NCBI GenBank assembly: GCA_963703745.1
Contig: CAVPFL010000004.1
Location: 310,001-374,000 of the forward strand
Direction: 5' to 3'
From: AP-15 sp963703745
GTDB lineage: Bacteria; Pseudomonadota; Alphaproteobacteria; ATCC43930; CGMCC-115725
Length of the DNA stretch: 64,000 bases
Under the pieces are notes generated by a model. It was not told the DNA's origin. It did not search any database and saw only the letters and a program-made list of their open reading frames with translations. Positions 1 through 8,773 of the stretch are shown in pieces. The position numbers and the translations under genes were made by a program. The stretch's first letter is position 1. Each line of letters starts with the position of its first letter.

Positions 1-37
1 GGCGCCCCCGGCTTGCGCTGCGATCACGTTTCGTCCG

Positions 38-373
38 TTGCCTTCCGGCATGACGGATGGCGAGCAACAGGCCGGTATGTACAAATCGCGCCACGCGCGG
101 CTCGCCCTACATGCCGAGGTCAAGCAGGGCGAGCCGGTTGATTATTTCGTGGTCGCGGGCGGCAAGCGCCTCGCCGCCGGGCCGGCGAGCCTGCCCGAAG
201 CTGTCGCCAATTGCGCCGCTGCCAAAAAGATGCCCGCGCCAGGAACCCCTGCGTCTTCCTGCACCGGTCAACGCTTTACCGTGGTCGTCGCCCATACCGG
301 GAACGATCGTCTGGCAATGCTCTATGCGCTCGACGGCTCCACCTGGCGCTTCTGCAACGTCGGAAGCTTTTGA
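38..373 (+). CDS. Hypothetical protein, possibly cut by the window edge
   Basis: Small protein of up to 111 residues. I do not recognise a family. The frame is open back to the first bases of the window, so the gene may begin outside it. The first starts inside are TTG at 38 and ATG at 50, neither with a convincing ribosome binding site. It contains three cysteines and an Ala/Gly-rich centre, and ends in a Trp-Arg-Phe-Cys motif. There are no obvious membrane segments. The following 261 bases to the hydrolase start hold nothing I recognise. Confidence 0.45.
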   Translation: MPSGMTDGEQQAGMYKSRHARLALHAEVKQGEPVDYFVVAGGKRLAAGPASLPEAVANCAAAKKMPAPGTPASSCTGQRFTVVVAHTGNDRLAMLYALDGSTWRFCNVGSF

Positions 374-634
374 CGAGGTGTCAAAGGGTCGGATATCCGG
401 CCCCGGCGCTGCGCCAATCGTGGGCGTCTGCCCAAGACTTGGCCAAGGGAAGCAGCTGGTCCGGGAATGAGGTCCGGATGGATCTGATCCGGCGATCCCG
501 GCCCGGATCGGCCCTCGCGAACATTGCGCGGGCCCGGACCTGAGGTTTCTGTCACAAGAATCGTGCCAGAGGCGCTTGCGGCGCCCGAGCCGGCGCTCTT
601 AGGATGCACCGGCCTCCGTATCGAAAGCACTGCG

Positions 635-1516
635 ATGCCACACATCACGACCGATGACGGCGTCCGCCTCTATTACGAGGAGACAGGATCGGGTGCACCG
701 ATCGTCTTTGTCCACGAATTCGCCGACGATTACCGCGGCTTCGAGCCGCAAATCCGCTATTTTGCGCGGCGCTATCGCTGTGTGGCTTACAATGCCCGCG
801 GCTACCCGCCTTCCGACGTGCCGGAGGATCCCGCCCGCTATTCACAGGAACGCGCCCGCGACGATATCCGCGCCGTCCTCGACGAGCTCGGGATCGCCAA
901 AGCGCATGTCGTGGGCCTTTCGATGGGCGGTTTTGCGACATTGCATTTCGGCTTGGCCTATCCCGGCAGAGCGGTATCCCTCGTCGTCGCCGGATGCGGC
1001 TATGGCGCCGAGCCGGGCAAACGGCAGCAATTCCACGACGAGACCGCAAAGACCGCGGCGTTGATCGAAAGCGCCGGCATGAAGGTCGCCTCCGAGACCT
1101 ATGCGCGCGGCCCGACACGAGTGCAATTTCAGAACAAGGACCCGCGTGGCTGGGCCGAGTTTGCCGGGCATCTCGCCGAGCACTCGACCCCGGGCTCGGC
1201 GAAGACGATGCGCGGCGTGCAGGCGCGCCGACCCTCGCTGTGGGATCTGACCGGTCATATGCGCAACCTCGAGGTGCCGACACTGATCATGACCGGCGAC
1301 GAGGACGACCCGTGCCTCGAACCAGGCCTGCTGATGAAACGCACGATCCCGGCCGCAGCACTCGTTGTCTTCCCGAATACCGGGCACGCGGTCAACCTCG
1401 AAGAGCCGGACCTGTTCAATCGCAGCTGCGCCGAGTTCTTTCACCAAGTCGAGAGCGGCCGCTGGCCGCGCCGCGATCCGCGTTCGCAGACCGGTTCGAT
1501 CCTCGGCGTACGGTGA
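635..1516 (+). CDS. Alpha/beta hydrolase
   Basis: Predicted cytoplasmic serine hydrolase of 293 residues with the alpha/beta hydrolase fold. The nucleophile elbow GLSMGG carries Ser96, the acid is probably Asp222 in GDEDDP, and the histidine is His251 in NTGHAVN near the C-terminus. The oxyanion segment is FVHEF near residue 25. The start at ATG 635 gives the usual family N-terminus (PHITTDDGVRLYYEETG); the frame stays open further upstream but without family similarity. Its stop overlaps the GTG start of the next gene by 4 bp (GTGA), so the two are probably co-translated. The substrate cannot be read from sequence; esters, lactones or a C-C hydrolase substrate are all possible. Confidence 0.88.
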   Translation: MPHITTDDGVRLYYEETGSGAPIVFVHEFADDYRGFEPQIRYFARRYRCVAYNARGYPPSDVPEDPARYSQERARDDIRAVLDELGIAKAHVVGLSMGGFATLHFGLAYPGRAVSLVVAGCGYGAEPGKRQQFHDETAKTAALIESAGMKVASETYARGPTRVQFQNKDPRGWAEFAGHLAEHSTPGSAKTMRGVQARRPSLWDLTGHMRNLEVPTLIMTGDEDDPCLEPGLLMKRTIPAAALVVFPNTGHAVNLEEPDLFNRSCAEFFHQVESGRWPRRDPRSQTGSILGVR

Positions 1517-2646
1517 TTGCCGAGCCGGAATTCACCCTCGGTATCGAGGAGGAATATTTTCTCGTCGACCTCGCCACGCGCGATGTCGTCGGCGATCCGC
1601 CCCCGGAGATGCTGACGGAATGCGAGCGGTTGCTCGGGGCGCAAGTAAGCTCGGAATTTCTGCGCTCGCAAATCGAGGTCGGAACCCGGGTTTGTGCGAG
1701 CCTCGAAGAGGCACATGCCGATCTGCGGCGGCTGCGCGCAACCGTCGCCGAGGTGGCGGCGCGGCGCGGTCTGGCGCCGGTCGCTGCCGCGACGCATCCC
1801 TTTGCCCGATGGGACGCGCAGAAGACCACCGAGCGCGACCGCTATGCGAGTTTACATCAGGATCTCCAGGGTGTCGGGCGGCGGCTGGCGATCTGCGGCC
1901 TGCACGTCCATATCGGCATTCCCGATGACGAGCTGCGCATCGACCTCTTGAACCAAGCCTCGTATTTCCTGCCCCATCTGCTGGCATTGTCGACCTCCTC
2001 GCCCTTCTGGCAGGGTGAGAACACCGGGCTCAAATCCTATCGGCTGGCGGTCTTCGACGAATTGCCGCGCACGGGTACCCCCGAACGGTTTGCCAGCTGG
2101 GGCGAGTACCGGCGCCACGTCGACATCCTGGTCGGCGCGGGCCTGATCGAGGATGCCACCAAGCTGTGGTGGGATCTGCGGCCGAGCGCCCGCTTCCCGA
2201 CGCTCGAAATGCGCATCACCGACAGCTGCACGACGCTCGATGACGCGCTGTCGATCGCGGCGCTCTTCCGCTGCCTGTTGCGCATGCTGTGGCGGTTAAA
2301 ACGCGAGAACCAGCGCTGGCGGATCTACGCGCGCATGCTGATCGACGAGAACCGCTGGCGGGCGCAGCGTTACGGCACCGACCAGGGTCTGGTCGATTTC
2401 GGCCGTGGTGCGATCTTTCCCTATGCCGAGCTGCTCGACGAGATGCTCGCACTCGTCGATCCCGATGCCCGCCATTTCGGCTGCCTCGCCGAGGTCTCGC
2501 ACACCCGCGAGATCCTCGCCCGCGGCACCAGCGCCCATCGCCAGCTCGCGATATTCGACCGCGAGCGCGCCGAGGGTGCGACGCACGGCAAGGCGCTCGC
2601 CGCCGTCGTCGACTGGCTGATCGCAGAAACCGTGAGGGGACCATAG
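1513..2646 (+). CDS. Carboxylate-amine ligase, YbdK/GCS2 family
   Basis: Protein of 377 residues of the glutamate-cysteine ligase type 2 family, which joins a carboxylate (typically glutamate) to an amine using ATP. The N-terminus has the family hallmark FTLGIEEEYFLVD with its acidic metal- and ATP-binding cluster. Further on come the conserved segments CGLHVHIGIPD, SSPFWQGENTGLKSYR and LEMRITDSC. The start is the GTG overlapping the stop of the upstream hydrolase, which begins translation exactly at the conserved N-terminus. The length fits the YbdK group rather than the longer plant-type enzymes. YbdK homologues have weak gamma-glutamylcysteine synthetase activity in vitro, so the physiological product here is open. 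Confidence 0.9.
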   Translation: MIAEPEFTLGIEEEYFLVDLATRDVVGDPPPEMLTECERLLGAQVSSEFLRSQIEVGTRVCASLEEAHADLRRLRATVAEVAARRGLAPVAAATHPFARWDAQKTTERDRYASLHQDLQGVGRRLAICGLHVHIGIPDDELRIDLLNQASYFLPHLLALSTSSPFWQGENTGLKSYRLAVFDELPRTGTPERFASWGEYRRHVDILVGAGLIEDATKLWWDLRPSARFPTLEMRITDSCTTLDDALSIAALFRCLLRMLWRLKRENQRWRIYARMLIDENRWRAQRYGTDQGLVDFGRGAIFPYAELLDEMLALVDPDARHFGCLAEVSHTREILARGTSAHRQLAIFDRERAEGATHGKALAAVVDWLIAETVRGP

Positions 2647-2908
2647 GCGCGCTGCAGCCGGTGTCGGCGCGATGGGAAAACAACGAAAATCGTGGGCACA
2701 TATCCGGAACAACCGGCCTTGCGCGGGGAAATATCACGTCAGATCAATTGTTTAGGTCGAAATTTGTAACACTGCGAAAGCGAGAGTTGTCCCTCAACTT
2801 CCCGCCGACAGCCCTGCGGGTTCGCGGGAATGACGAATAACCTACTGATGTTTCGAGACACATTTTTGGTTAGTCTCAGAGAGCCTGGAGCGACGAGGAG
2901 TGATCCCG

Positions 2909-3679
2909 ATGAGCGAACCGATCTGGAACAAATTTCTGACCGAGCGCGATAAGGCAGTGTTCGCGGCGGGCGGGTTCGGCGCCCGCGCCGGGTTTGGCAA
3001 GCGGCCGGCGTTGCTCGTCATCAACGTCAACTGGGCGTTCTGCGGCGAGCGGCCGGAGCCCATCCTCCAGTCGGTCAAGCGCTGGCGGACCTCCTGCGGC
3101 GAGGACGCCTGGGTGGCCCTCGACTACATCAAATCGCTAATCGACGCAGCGCGCGGCAAGGGGCTGCCGGTTATCTACACCACCGGCGAGCGGCGTCCCG
3201 ACAACTGGGATGCCGGCAGCTGGCGGTGGAAGAGCACGCGCGGCGACGAGCCGGGCGGCTCGCCCGCCGACCATCTCGACGGCAACGAAATCGTCGCGAT
3301 GATCGCGCCCGGCCCGCAGGACCTCGTGATCCGGAAGCAGAAGCCCTCGGGTTTCTTTGGAACAAGCCTCGCCGCTTATCTGACCTTGCTCGGTTGCGAC
3401 AGCATGGTCGTCGTCGGTACGACCACTTCGGGCTGCGTGCGCGCCACAGTGGTCGACGCGTTCAGCCTCAACTATCGTGTGGCTCTGGCGGAAGAAGGCT
3501 GCTTCGACCGGAGCGAAGCGAGCCACGCCATAAGTTTGTGCGACATGCACGCCAAGTACGCCGACGTCGTTCCGACGGCCGAAGTGCTCTCTTATTTCGA
3601 TCGGCTTCCCGGCGGCTTGTTCGACCTGCCGGCCGGCAACCGCGCCGCCGCGCCGCCGATCAAGGAAGCCGCCGAATAA
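2909..3679 (+). CDS. Isochorismatase-family protein with Asp-to-Asn change at the catalytic site
   Basis: Protein of 256 residues with the isochorismatase/N-carbamoylsarcosine amidase fold. These enzymes use an Asp-Lys-Cys triad. The Lys (about Lys143, in RKQKPSGFFGT) and the Cys (Cys176, in TTSGCVRA) are present. The position that should be Asp in the first strand (LLVIDV in relatives) reads LLVINV, with Asn39 encoded by AAC. GAC to AAC is a single transition. The ATG at 2909 is preceded by GAGGAG at a good distance; an in-frame GTG nine bases earlier is less likely. The frame is intact, so this is either a catalytically altered protein or one that uses another acid. It probably forms an operon with the following permease gene. 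Confidence 0.87.
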   Translation: MSEPIWNKFLTERDKAVFAAGGFGARAGFGKRPALLVINVNWAFCGERPEPILQSVKRWRTSCGEDAWVALDYIKSLIDAARGKGLPVIYTTGERRPDNWDAGSWRWKSTRGDEPGGSPADHLDGNEIVAMIAPGPQDLVIRKQKPSGFFGTSLAAYLTLLGCDSMVVVGTTTSGCVRATVVDAFSLNYRVALAEEGCFDRSEASHAISLCDMHAKYADVVPTAEVLSYFDRLPGGLFDLPAGNRAAAPPIKEAAE

Positions 3680-4521
3680 ACCTGGGGGCGCCACTCGCTG
3701 AGCTGGCTTGGCTTGCAGCGGCCGTCATCTTAGCGGGCATCGTCACCGGCCTTCTCGCCGGACTATTCGGTGTTGGCGGGGGCGCCGTCATCGTTCCGGT
3801 ACTTTTCGAAGTCTTCCGGATTCTCGACGTCCCGGAGGCATTGCGCATGCAGCTCTGCGTCGGCACGTCGCTGGCCATCATTGTCCCGACCGCTTTGCGA
3901 TCGTATCGGGCGCATCGCGCCAAGGGGTTGGTGATCCCACAAGTATTGCGGGCCTGGACGGGGCCGGCCGTCGCGGGTGTGGCGGTCGGGTCTGTCACAG
4001 CAGCGCTCGCCCCCGGCGGCTTCCTCAAACTCGCCTTCGTGCTGATCGCCGGGGTCATCGCCGCGAAACTGCTCGTGGGCCGCGAGGATTGGGTGTTGGC
4101 CCAGCAATTGCCGGGCCGGCTCGCAACGTCTGCTTGGGGCTTTCTGGTCGGGCTGGCCTCCTCGCTGATGGGGATCAGCGGCGGCTCGCTCGCCACGATG
4201 GTGTTGATGCTCTACGGGAAGCCGATACACAACGCGGTAGCGACCTCGGCCGGCCTCGGGGTCCCGATTACGATTGCCGGGACGCTCGGTTATGTGCTTG
4301 CCGGTTTGCCGCACCAAGCCGCGCTGCCGCCACTGTCGATCGGCTTCGTCTCGGTGATCGGCGTCGTCCTGATTGCACCGATCTCAAGCTATATCGCTCC
4401 GTTTGGAGCGCGCCTAGCGCATGCTCTGCCGCGGCGTCGGCTCGAAATCGGGCTCGGAATATTTCTGTTGATTGTGTCGATGAGGTTTGTGGTGAGCTTG
4501 GTCACGCCGTCGGCGCAATAA
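3676..4521 (+). CDS. TauE/SafE-family membrane permease, apparent ATA start
   Basis: Integral membrane protein of about 281 residues of the TauE/SafE (DUF81) family, which moves sulfite, sulfoacetate or related anions across the inner membrane. There are seven to eight hydrophobic segments and the two family glycine motifs, LLAGLFGVGGGAVIVPVL near the N-terminus and SSLMGISGGSLATM in the second half. No in-frame ATG, GTG or TTG precedes the first membrane segment, and the first internal ATG would delete it. The best placed codon is ATA at 3676, which overlaps the stop of the upstream gene (ATAA) and follows AAGGAAG by 7 bases. CTG at 3682 is the alternative. The gene ends 11 bp from the convergent PQQ dehydrogenase. 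Confidence 0.82.
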   Translation: MNLGAPLAELAWLAAAVILAGIVTGLLAGLFGVGGGAVIVPVLFEVFRILDVPEALRMQLCVGTSLAIIVPTALRSYRAHRAKGLVIPQVLRAWTGPAVAGVAVGSVTAALAPGGFLKLAFVLIAGVIAAKLLVGREDWVLAQQLPGRLATSAWGFLVGLASSLMGISGGSLATMVLMLYGKPIHNAVATSAGLGVPITIAGTLGYVLAGLPHQAALPPLSIGFVSVIGVVLIAPISSYIAPFGARLAHALPRRRLEIGLGIFLLIVSMRFVVSLVTPSAQ

Positions 4522-4532
4522 ACTCCTGACCG

Positions 4533-6461
4533 CTATGGCAGCGCAAATGCCACCAGCGAATCGCCAAGCTTGGTGCCGAGCTTGCCGTGACCGCCGGCGG
4601 CAATCACGACGAACTGCTTGCCGTCGGGACGTAAGCGATAGGTCATCGGTGTCGCCTGGCCGCCGGCCGGCAGCCGGCCCTTCCACAGCTCGGCGCCGGT
4701 TTCGATGTCGAATGCCCGCAAATAATTGTCCATTGCCGCGGCAATGAAGACGAGACCTCCGGCGGTGATGATCGGCCCACCCAGATTTGGCGTGCCCGCA
4801 ATGATGCGCGGCGAATTCGGGACTATATCGGCAGTCGTCCCCAACGGGATATTCCAGCGGATAGTCCCCCGCGCCAAATCGACGGCGACCAGCGCGCCCC
4901 AGGGCGGTGGATTGCAGGGCGCCCCGCTGGGCGACATCAGCAGCTGGCGGCTCATTCCGTAGGGTGTTCCGTGCTGCGGCGACACCTCGGCACGGAATCG
5001 ACCTTCTTTGGCAGCCTTTTCGGACTCCTGATACTGATCGCGGGGGATCAGATGAACTTCCATTGGGAAAATATTGACATTGGCGACGAAGACCTGCTGT
5101 CCAGGGTCGAATGCGCCGCTGCTCCAATTCATGCCGCCGAGATTGCTCGGGAACGCGATGATCCCGCCCACACTAGGCGGTGTGAAAATCCCGTCCGATC
5201 GCAGCTTTTCCATCTGGGTACGACACGCGTCTCTATCCTCGGGGGTGGGTCCCCAAGCATCGTCCGCCGAGAGCCGCTGCGGGACGAGCGGCGGAGGCAC
5301 GAGCGGGAAGGGCTGCGTCGGGGAGGCTTCCTCTCCTTCCGCATCGCTCTTCGGAACCGGGCGTTCCTCGACCCCGAAGACCGGCGCTCCGGTGTCCCGG
5401 TTCAATATGTAGAGGTTTCCGGTCTTGTTCGCCGCAATCACGATCGGCAGCTCGTCAGTGTCGCGGCGCAATGCAGCCAGCACTGGCTGTGCAGCGGTGT
5501 CGTAATCCCACAAATCGTGATGGACGAGCTGGAAACCCCAGACCATTTCGCCGGTCTTAGCCGACAATGCGACGATCGAATCCGCCCATTTATCGTCACC
5601 CGGCCGCTTGAAGCCGTGATAGTCGGGGCTTGGGCTTGTGGTCGGCACAAAAACGAGACTGCGTCCATTGTCGACAGAGATCGTCGACCAGGCATTGCCG
5701 GCACCCGTCGGCGCAATGCCTTCCGGGATCGGGTTCCAGCTCCAGCGAAGGCTCCCGGAGCGTGCATCAAAGGCCCGCACAACCCCGCTCGGGCTGTCGA
5801 CCCGGTCGTTGTCGGCGATCGACGAACCGACGATGACGAGATCACCCGCAATCGCCGGTGCCGAGGTTTCCTCGTATTCGCCGCGGCGCGTGATGTTGGC
5901 GATGCCGCCGGTCAAGTCGATGTGGCCGCCGGGGCCGAAATCGGCGCAAGCTTGCCCCGACGCGGCATCGAGCGCAAACAGGCGTGCATCGATGGTCGCT
6001 AGAAAGATGCGGCGGCGGCAGGCCTCGCCTTCGGCTCGGCTGGGATCGATCCACAATGTGACGCCGCGATTGACGAGACCTTCGGAATATCCCGCCTGCA
6101 AATCAATCTTCGAGTCGAAGCTCCACTTCTCCCGGCCGGTCTCGGGATCGAGAGCGACGACGCGATTGAACGGCGTGCTTACATACATCGTGCCGTCGGC
6201 GACGATCGGTGTCGCCTCGAATTCGCTCTTCCGACGATTGTCACTGCCGTCGGAAACATCGCCTGTATGGTACTCCCAGGCGACCTTCAGCTTTGCGACA
6301 TTGCTCTTGTTAATTTGAGTCAGCGGTGAGTAGCGACTGCCGCCGGCATCCCCGCCGTAATAAGGCCAATCGGCAATTCCGCTATCTATGGGTTCTGTCG
6401 CAGAGAGCAAGCCACCCGCGGCCGCGATGAGGAGGCGCGACACAAGCGCCACAGCGCGCAT
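4533..6461 (-). CDS. PQQ-dependent dehydrogenase (quinoprotein, glucose/alcohol type)
   Basis: Protein of 642 residues, predicted periplasmic, an eight-bladed quinoprotein that oxidises an alcohol or aldose and passes electrons to the respiratory chain through PQQ. Residues 1-21 look like a signal peptide or anchor (MRAVALVSRLLIAAAGG). The mature protein starts with the family motif DWPYYGGDAGGSRYSPLTQIN. The HHDLWDYDTAAQP segment near residue 315 matches the active-site region of membrane glucose dehydrogenases, including the Asp used as base. Tryptophan-docking-like repeats (FDIETGAELWKGRLPAGGQATP) occur at the C-terminus. GAGAGGAG precedes the ATG. The N-terminal membrane domain of E. coli Gcd is absent. 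No pqq biosynthesis genes are visible. The substrate is unknown. Confidence 0.9.
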   Translation of the reverse strand: MRAVALVSRLLIAAAGGLLSATEPIDSGIADWPYYGGDAGGSRYSPLTQINKSNVAKLKVAWEYHTGDVSDGSDNRRKSEFEATPIVADGTMYVSTPFNRVVALDPETGREKWSFDSKIDLQAGYSEGLVNRGVTLWIDPSRAEGEACRRRIFLATIDARLFALDAASGQACADFGPGGHIDLTGGIANITRRGEYEETSAPAIAGDLVIVGSSIADNDRVDSPSGVVRAFDARSGSLRWSWNPIPEGIAPTGAGNAWSTISVDNGRSLVFVPTTSPSPDYHGFKRPGDDKWADSIVALSAKTGEMVWGFQLVHHDLWDYDTAAQPVLAALRRDTDELPIVIAANKTGNLYILNRDTGAPVFGVEERPVPKSDAEGEEASPTQPFPLVPPPLVPQRLSADDAWGPTPEDRDACRTQMEKLRSDGIFTPPSVGGIIAFPSNLGGMNWSSGAFDPGQQVFVANVNIFPMEVHLIPRDQYQESEKAAKEGRFRAEVSPQHGTPYGMSRQLLMSPSGAPCNPPPWGALVAVDLARGTIRWNIPLGTTADIVPNSPRIIAGTPNLGGPIITAGGLVFIAAAMDNYLRAFDIETGAELWKGRLPAGGQATPMTYRLRPDGKQFVVIAAGGHGKLGTKLGDSLVAFALP

Positions 6462-6498
6462 CGCGCTCCTCTCACGCGGTCAGCTTGGAGATGAGCGG

Positions 6499-7251
6499 CT
6501 AGCCCTCCGCCGCTTGCAGCCATTCCCTGGGAATAGGCTGGGCGCGCTGATCGCCGACGAGCTTGCGGCGGCGGGCTTGTTCTTCGGGGCTGATCGACTT
6601 CGGGTCCTCGCGGAACTCCGGTCCCATCGCCATTGCCTTCTTGACCGCCGGGCGCTCGCCGATCTCTGCGAGCCAGCTTTTGACATTGGGGAACTCGTCG
6701 ATGTCGATCTTGCGGCTCGCCCAGCTCGACGCCCAGGGATAGCAGATCATGTCGGCAATCGTATACTGGCCGGCAGCGAGATAGCGCTTGTTGAAGAGGC
6801 CGAGGTTCATGACCCCGTAGATGCGGTGGGCCTCGTTGTCAAAGCGGCGCAGGGCGTAGGAGAGATCGCCATGGCCTCCGGCCTCTTCGGCGCGCCGAAA
6901 ATGACCTTGCTCGCCGAGTTTCGGCCCTTGATTGGCCAATTGCCAGCCGACCCACTGCGCGACATCGTATCTGCTGCGCACGTCTTGCGGATAAAAGCGT
7001 CCGGCCTTTTCGGCGAGATACATCATGATCGGCCCGGATTCGAAGATCGAGATCGGCGCGCCGCCGCCGAGCGGCTCGGAGTCAACGATCGCCGGCATCC
7101 GGCCATTCGGCGAAATCCGCAAAAAATGCGGGGTCAGCTGATCACCGCGGCCGATATTGATCGGCTTGATCGTGTAAGGCATCCCGAGCTCTTCGAGCAG
7201 GATGACGGTTTTCTTGCCGTTTCCGGTCGGCCAGAAATACAGGTCAATCAT
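6499..7251 (-). CDS. Glutathione S-transferase family protein, YfcG/YghU-like
   Basis: Protein of 250 residues with an N-terminal thioredoxin-fold domain (MIDLYFWPTGNGKKTVILLEEL) and an all-helical C-terminal domain. The start, the TGNGKK motif and the SPNGRMPAIVD segment are those of the YfcG/Ure2-type disulfide-bond oxidoreductases, which bind glutathione with Thr/Asn rather than a catalytic Tyr or Cys. ATG 7251 follows GGAGAA at proper spacing; the frame is open further upstream but without family similarity. The gene lies 37 bp upstream of the PQQ dehydrogenase start on the same strand and may be co-transcribed with it. A role in thiol redox defence is inferred from the family. Confidence 0.88.
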   Translation of the reverse strand: MIDLYFWPTGNGKKTVILLEELGMPYTIKPINIGRGDQLTPHFLRISPNGRMPAIVDSEPLGGGAPISIFESGPIMMYLAEKAGRFYPQDVRSRYDVAQWVGWQLANQGPKLGEQGHFRRAEEAGGHGDLSYALRRFDNEAHRIYGVMNLGLFNKRYLAAGQYTIADMICYPWASSWASRKIDIDEFPNVKSWLAEIGERPAVKKAMAMGPEFREDPKSISPEEQARRRKLVGDQRAQPIPREWLQAAEG

Positions 7252-7519
7252 GGGAATTTCTCCTGCCGTTGCGATCCAAGGGTGCGGATAGTGACCAATG
7301 CTAGATGCGATTGTCCACCATGTTGTGGTCAACCGATTGCCCCAATCCAGAATCTGGGCTGGAACCTGAGCACGGCCTGACCTGTGCTCCTCGACAATGC
7401 CTTTGATTACCGCTGGCCTAGACGCCGCCCTGCCCTTGCATCCGATCCGCAAAGGAAATACCAATCACGACGATGCGTCGAAGCGCCGCGATGACATTCC
7501 TTCAACGTAGGAGACTTCT

Positions 7520-7786
7520 GTGGTTGCGGTCATCGAGGGGAAGGAAGAGGCCGGCGGCGCCAGGTACATTGAATTCAAGGTCCACCGGAGCGAGACCGAT
7601 CCCAGTCATATTCTGGGGAGCTGGCGCTTTGCGCACGGCGAGTCAGGGCTCATTGATCAGAGCAAGCCGGAAAGTCCGGTAGGAATGGAGTTTCGGCACG
7701 CTCTCGACTGCGCTGATCAGCACGGCATAGCATTCGTCTGGGTCAACGACCCCGACGAGTTATTCCCGCCTTGGGAACGCCACTAG
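7520..7786 (+). CDS. Small hypothetical protein
   Basis: Protein of 88 residues with no family I recognise. It starts at GTG 7520 behind TAGGAGA at about 6 bases, a good ribosome binding site. It is soluble, rich in acidic and aromatic residues, with no signal peptide, and ends in DPDELFPPWERH. It is convergent with the VOC gene, and a perfect hairpin between them probably ends both transcripts. The start of the GST gene lies 268 bp upstream on the other strand. Confidence 0.6.
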   Translation: MVAVIEGKEEAGGARYIEFKVHRSETDPSHILGSWRFAHGESGLIDQSKPESPVGMEFRHALDCADQHGIAFVWVNDPDELFPPWERH

Positions 7787-7825
7787 CTCACGCCGGCTGT
7801 CCCACGGACTGCGGACGGCTCTAGC

Positions 7826-7852
7826 CCGGCGAGCGGGAACGCCGCTCGCCGG
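7826..7852. terminator. GC-rich hairpin between convergent genes, probable bidirectional terminator
   Basis: CCGGCGAGCGG (7826-7836) and CCGCTCGCCGG (7842-7852) form a perfect 11-bp stem with a 5-base loop. It lies in the 81-bp gap between two convergent genes. Only short T/A runs flank it, so its strength as an intrinsic terminator is uncertain. Confidence 0.65.
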
Positions 7853-7867
7853 ATCTCGGCTTTCCGC

Positions 7868-8347
7868 TTATTCGGCGGCTTCTTTTTCTACAACCGGGGT
7901 TAGCTCATAGCGCTGCATGCCGAAGCTGATTGCTTCGTTCCAGCCGCGGCTGCGAATATCGATCTGCACCTCGTCCGGGCCGAGGTATTTCAGATTGACG
8001 GCGTCGCCCATCGGGGTCGTTTCCGCCCTTTCGGTTTTCGGGATCGGGACGGGCTTGTAGTTCGCTTCCCTCAGGTGCTTGGCGGTCTCCTGCTCGTCGT
8101 CGACATAAAATCCGATGTGGTGAATGCCGCGCAGGTCGGATGTCTGCCCGACGCCGAGCTTCGGAGCGCCGGGTTCGCCATATTTAAGGATTGCGAAATA
8201 GATATAACCGTCGCTGAGCCAGACACCCTTCTCACCGGTATCTCCCGGTCGGCGATAGAGCTCGGTCAGGCCGAATTGCTCCTTGTAGAATTCTGCGGTC
8301 TTTGCCGGATCGTCGGTCACGAGTGCGATATGCCTGATGCGAGCCAT
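7868..8347 (-). CDS. VOC family protein (glyoxalase/dioxygenase superfamily)
   Basis: Metal-dependent vicinal oxygen chelate fold protein of 159 residues. The first half (ARIRHIALVTDDPAKTAEFYKEQFGLTELYR) and the second half (GIHHIGFYVDDEQETAKHLREANY) each supply a beta-alpha-beta-beta-beta module beginning with the metal-ligand histidine. A Glu near LGPDEVQIDI is a likely further ligand. The start ATG at 8347 gives the standard N-terminus. The substrate cannot be assigned; glyoxalase, dioxygenase or epimerase activities share the fold. It is monocistronic and convergent with the small gene at 7520. Confidence 0.87.
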   Translation of the reverse strand: MARIRHIALVTDDPAKTAEFYKEQFGLTELYRRPGDTGEKGVWLSDGYIYFAILKYGEPGAPKLGVGQTSDLRGIHHIGFYVDDEQETAKHLREANYKPVPIPKTERAETTPMGDAVNLKYLGPDEVQIDIRSRGWNEAISFGMQRYELTPVVEKEAAE

Positions 8348-8643
8348 CCGCTATCTCCTTGATTGCCTGCACTTGTCGACAGCGCAGAACGCCTGTGTAG
8401 GCGGTCTCCCGGCAGATGGTCAAGAGACACCCCGAGTTTGCGCGAGCAGGCGCCTTAGAGCTCGCCCCAAAAGTTTGCGGCATCGCGGCGAATGGTCTGG
8501 ACTCTCGGCTACAGAGCTCACCGTGATCGCGAACAGCGATTTGGATGGAGGGGCAGCGCCTGATTTACCGGCGGGAGAGCGAGGAGCGACAAGCGGGATG
8601 AAACGGTCATCCGCATCAGACCGTGGGCGGGCCAGCGGCTGGC

Positions 8644-8726
8644 TCACGTCAACTCGTCGAGCAGCGCCTTTGCTTCTTTTAGGTCAGGGTATCGAAGCCT
8701 TCGGTGAATGAGCCGTAGAGGCTTGG
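8644..8726 (-). pseudogene. Remnant of the 3' end of a cyclase-TPR gene, paralogous to the gene at 9444
   Basis: Read on the minus strand, this stretch ends in PDLKEAKALLDELT followed by TGA. It matches the C-terminus of the large cyclase gene to the right (ADLKDAKALLDQLA, stop at 9444). The DNA match continues for about 80 bp with mostly third-position differences and one single-base indel that breaks the frame around 8685-8690. Similarity stops just before the vapB operator at 8731. It is therefore a dead fragment of a second, formerly adjacent copy. The 296 bases between the VOC gene start and this remnant hold nothing else I can identify. Confidence 0.72.
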
Positions 8727-8730
8727 CGCT

Positions 8731-8752
8731 GATATATGGGTACCCATATATC
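8731..8752. promoter_or_regulatory. Perfect 22-bp palindrome upstream of vapB, probable autoregulatory operator
   Basis: GATATATGGGT followed directly by ACCCATATATC is a perfect inverted repeat with no spacer, 22 bp upstream of the vapB ATG at 8774. VapB and VapBC complexes of this type repress their own promoter by binding such palindromes. The AT-rich arms could also contain the -10 region. Confidence 0.72.
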
Positions 8753-8773
8753 CAATCCCATAGAGAAGGGTCT

